This document shows, piece after piece, positions 6,293-7,784 of a DNA stretch of 7,784 nucleotides. Below the pieces are notes generated by a model. It was given only the letters and a program-made list of their open reading frames with translations, made no database searches and was not told the origin of the DNA. The position numbers and the translations under genes were made by a program. The stretch comes from Armatimonadota bacterium (GTDB lineage: Bacteria; Armatimonadota; UBA10988; DTZQ01), in NCBI GenBank assembly GCA_012961305.1, contig DTZQ01000521.1, forward strand, positions 1 through 7,784, written 5' to 3'. The stretch's first letter is position 1. Each line of letters starts with the position of its first letter.

Positions 6293-6386
6293 GAGGCTCT
6301 GCTCCTTTGGCGAAACAGGCCCTATGAGGGTAGTCCCTCCGACTTGAACTGGACCTTAGCGAGCGGTCCCCCGAATTGGCCCGTTC
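6293..6386. other. Intergenic stretch after the coiled-coil gene
   Basis: No gene is seen. On the minus strand it holds two small hairpins: GGACC/GGTCC (6351-6369, 9-nt loop) and GAGGG/CCCTC (6326-6339, 4-nt loop). Neither is followed by a T-run, so I cannot call a terminator for the coaD group, although transcripts from upstream may slow or end here. Confidence 0.4.
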
Positions 6387-7010
6387 CTATGGGGAAGTGT
6401 GGGCCTCTACGGGGAGGCCCTCAGAGATGGCCTCCAGTTGCTGGAAACCGTCTTCAATGCTGGCCTTAGCCTGATTGACCACGAACTCCAACCGTTGTAA
6501 GAGTTCCCGGGCATACTGGTCAGCATTTTGTCGCACCTGAGCAGCGTACTGTTCAGCTTCTCGACGAACCCGCTGGTCATAACTGTCCGCTTCGTGACGC
6601 ACTTCAGCATCGTAGGAATCGGCCCGCTGGCGCACCTCGGCCTCGTAGCGGTCGGCCTCGCGCTTCCTTTCCTGCGCCTGTTGCTCCGCCAGGCGCACCA
6701 CTTCCTGTTCTGAGGCTAAAGCCTGGGCTTTTCGCCGCGCCTCTTCGATGATTCTGGCCGCCTCTGCGTGAGCCTGCTCAATAATTTGGCTGGCCCGCTG
6801 GCGGGCACTTTGCAACTCGGCCTCTGCTTTCTCCGCTGCAATACGAGCCTGGTATACATCCTCCGGCAGAGACTTCTGTAAATCAGACAGCAGGGAATAA
6901 AGGCGCCGCGATTCGACAATCATTCGGCCACCCGAGAACGGAATGCGGGTCGTTTCGTGCTCGAGCAATTCGAAAATGGTCTTGAAAATTTCCTGGTAAT
7001 CAGCAGGAAT
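6387..7010 (-). CDS. Coiled-coil protein, ATP-synthase-b/DivIVA-like, non-AUG start
   Basis: About 207 residues, nearly all predicted helix, very rich in Ala, Glu, Gln and Arg, with no membrane segment. The N-terminal part (EIFKTIFELLEHETTRIPFSGGRMIVESRRLYSLL, split here as residues about 7-24 and 25-41) resembles a family found after coaD in Clostridia and Chloroflexota and often annotated as ATPase or ATP synthase subunit b-like; the function is unknown. The middle resembles F0 b-subunit helices (ASQIIEQAHAEAARIIEEA). Residues 119-173 are five 11-residue repeats of the form A-[DE]-x-Y-x-x-x-[VL]. The frame is open to a GTG at 7121 deep inside coaD, but no ATG, GTG or TTG near the expected start has a ribosome binding site. 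An ATT at 7008-7010 lies 8 nt after AAGGGGG, so I use it; ATA at 7014-7016 is the other option. The start overlaps coaD by 11-17 bases. Confidence 0.75.
   Translation of the reverse strand: MPADYQEIFKTIFELLEHETTRIPFSGGRMIVESRRLYSLLSDLQKSLPEDVYQARIAAEKAEAELQSARQRASQIIEQAHAEAARIIEEARRKAQALASEQEVVRLAEQQAQERKREADRYEAEVRQRADSYDAEVRHEADSYDQRVRREAEQYAAQVRQNADQYARELLQRLEFVVNQAKASIEDGFQQLEAISEGLPVEAHTSP
6492..6656 (-). repeat. Five 33-bp units encoding 11-residue coiled-coil repeats
   Basis: Within the coiled-coil gene, five consecutive 11-residue units begin Ala-Asp or Ala-Glu and keep Tyr at position 4. The first four keep Val-Arg at positions 8-9; the fifth has Leu-Leu. An 11-residue period fits three helical turns (a hendecad coiled coil). 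The protein repeat is clear, while the DNA has diverged, which points to an old duplication rather than a recent expansion. Confidence 0.8.
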
Positions 7011-7512
7011 GGCTATCGCCCCCTTTCTGTGAGCGGTAGCGCGCCAGCAGCCGAGTCCATACGGGCTCCGGCACGAAACCGCGAATGTCACCGCCAAAAC
7101 TGGCGATTTCCTTGACCACACTGGAACTGAGGTAGGAATACTGTACGTTGGTCATAATAAAGACCGTCTCCACTTCCGGGGCTTGTTCCCGGTTGAGGTG
7201 AGCCATCTGGAGTTCGAACTCGAAGTCGGACACCACCCGCAGGCCCCGGATAATAACTTGTGCCCCCTGGCGGCGGGCATAGTCCACCAGCAGGGTATCA
7301 AAATGGTCTACCCGTACATTGGGCAGGTGAGCACAGGACTCCTTCAGCATAGCCTCCCGCTCTTCCACCGAGAACAATGGCCGCTTAGCCGGATTAACCG
7401 CTACGGCTACAATTAGTTCATCGAACAATCGAGATGCCCGTTCAATAATGTCCAGATGGCCGTAAGTAACCGGGTCGAAACTTCCCGGATAAATGGCAAT
7501 ACATTTTTTCAA
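7000..7512 (-). CDS. coaD: Phosphopantetheine adenylyltransferase (CoaD)
   Basis: Transfers AMP from ATP to 4'-phosphopantetheine to give dephospho-CoA, the next-to-last step of CoA synthesis. It has 170 residues against a usual 155-165. Nucleotidyltransferase motifs are YPGSFDPVTYGHLDI (8-22, with the T-x-G-H signature at 16-19), Lys43, the IIRGLRVVSDFEFELQMA region (87-104, Arg89) and SYLSSSVVKEIASFGGDI (126-143). The start is TTG at 7510-7512: GGGGAGG lies 8 nt upstream (7521-7527) and the protein begins right at its first strand, while the nearby ATG at 7502-7504 is out of frame. The C-terminal tail (RSQKGGDSHSC) overlaps the next gene, probably coupling their translation. It follows rsmD by 31 nt. 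Confidence 0.96.
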   Translation of the reverse strand: MKKCIAIYPGSFDPVTYGHLDIIERASRLFDELIVAVAVNPAKRPLFSVEEREAMLKESCAHLPNVRVDHFDTLLVDYARRQGAQVIIRGLRVVSDFEFELQMAHLNREQAPEVETVFIMTNVQYSYLSSSVVKEIASFGGDIRGFVPEPVWTRLLARYRSQKGGDSHSC

Positions 7513-7543
7513 CCGACCTACCTCCCCTTTGGTCTTCGGGGTT

Positions 7544-7784
7544 TTAGCCCCCTGGCCCCCGCAGAGGGCCCTGAAGGGCCTGACTCCCCAGGTAGTAAAA
7601 CGTCAACTGAGCCTCACCCATTCGCCGCTGCCGCTGGCGGCGCAACTGTCCGTACACCTTCGCCAGTTGGTCTCGATAGTGGTGCTGCACCACTACCACC
7701 CCTTCAGCCCGCAGCAGGGAAGGATGCACTCCCAACCAGGCCAAACATTCGCTCGCCGCTGTCACCCCGTAGGGGGGGTCGGCA
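7544..7784 (-). CDS. rsmD: 16S rRNA (guanine966-N2)-methyltransferase (RsmD), C-terminal fragment
   Basis: Only the last 79 codons are present; the gene continues beyond the right edge. The first visible residues, ADPPYG, are the (N/D)PPY catalytic motif of N2-guanine and N6-adenine methyltransferases. The following helix and strands (LLRAEGVVVVQHH, then a closing GEAQLTFYYLG) fit the end of RsmD. The family methylates G966 of 16S rRNA in the small subunit. The last residues (ALQGPLRGPGG) run somewhat past the usual end. Placement directly before coaD is the standard rsmD-coaD pair, which supports the call strongly. An isolated fragment could be another methyltransferase with this motif, but the neighbour makes that unlikely. 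Confidence 0.88.
   Translation of the reverse strand, partial: ADPPYGVTAASECLAWLGVHPSLLRAEGVVVVQHHYRDQLAKVYGQLRRQRQRRMGEAQLTFYYLGSQALQGPLRGPGG

Noticed and set aside
6326..6339. GAGGG/CCCTC hairpin as an intrinsic terminator
   Set aside because: The stem is only 5 bp and no T-run follows it on the minus strand.
6340..6372. T-box-like GGGGACCGC element before the operon
   Set aside because: It lacks the full conserved T-box core and any terminator T-run, lies upstream of the predicted promoter, and the downstream genes are not amino-acid related.
1..7784. CRISPR arrays, tRNA or rRNA genes, transposons or attachment sites
   Set aside because: No regularly spaced long direct repeats, cloverleaf-like sequence, transposase-like frame or flanking terminal repeats were found in a manual reading.

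Overview
The window is a compact stretch of core chromosome. Every supported gene lies on the minus strand, so transcription runs from the right edge to the left. The genes are a type II fatty-acid synthesis operon preceded by a small housekeeping group. I see no mobile element, CRISPR array, phage gene, toxin-antitoxin pair or defence gene. The composition looks moderately GC-rich and codon use looks even from gene to gene, so nothing suggests recent transfer.

Layout in transcription order. (1) At 7784-7000 are the C-terminal end of rsmD (16S rRNA m2G966 methyltransferase, cut by the window edge) and coaD (phosphopantetheine adenylyltransferase, TTG start). (2) At about 7010-6387 is a coiled-coil protein of the ATP-synthase-b/DivIVA-like kind. 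Its start overlaps the end of coaD and appears to be a non-AUG codon. (3) At 6386-6131 is a gene-free interval with a very good promoter (extended -10 TATAAT) and a leader of about 125 nt that can fold. (4) At 6130-1 is the cluster yceD (DUF177), rpmF, plsX, fabH, fabD, fabG, acpP, fabF. It has short gaps or small overlaps except around fabG, where a 98-bp and a roughly 100-bp spacer carry a degenerate heptamer repeat and hairpins. fabF runs off the left edge about 17 codons short of the usual end.

Function. CoaD makes dephospho-CoA, the precursor of the CoA from which the phosphopantetheine arm of AcpP is derived. FabD charges AcpP with malonyl groups, FabH starts chains, FabG reduces the 3-keto intermediates and FabF elongates. 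PlsX passes finished acyl chains to phospholipid synthesis as acyl-phosphate. YceD and ribosomal protein L32 tie the operon to ribosome production and growth rate.

Organism. The order yceD-rpmF-plsX-fabHDG-acpP-fabF is old and shared by distant bacteria. The rsmD-coaD-coiled-coil neighbourhood is familiar to me from Clostridia and Chloroflexota. There is no fapR between rpmF and plsX, as many Firmicutes have. My best guess is a Chloroflexota or deep Clostridia-like, possibly thermophilic, lineage. This is low confidence and cannot be settled without a search.

I do not see an undescribed multi-gene system. The points that deserve a second look are local: a changed catalytic loop in FabF (AHGTST to AHAPST), loss of the second cysteine pair in YceD, changed cofactor-loop residues in FabG, a degenerate 7-bp repeat between fabD and fabG, hairpins before acpP, a foldable operon leader, and a probable ATT or ATA start with 11-residue repeats in the coiled-coil gene.
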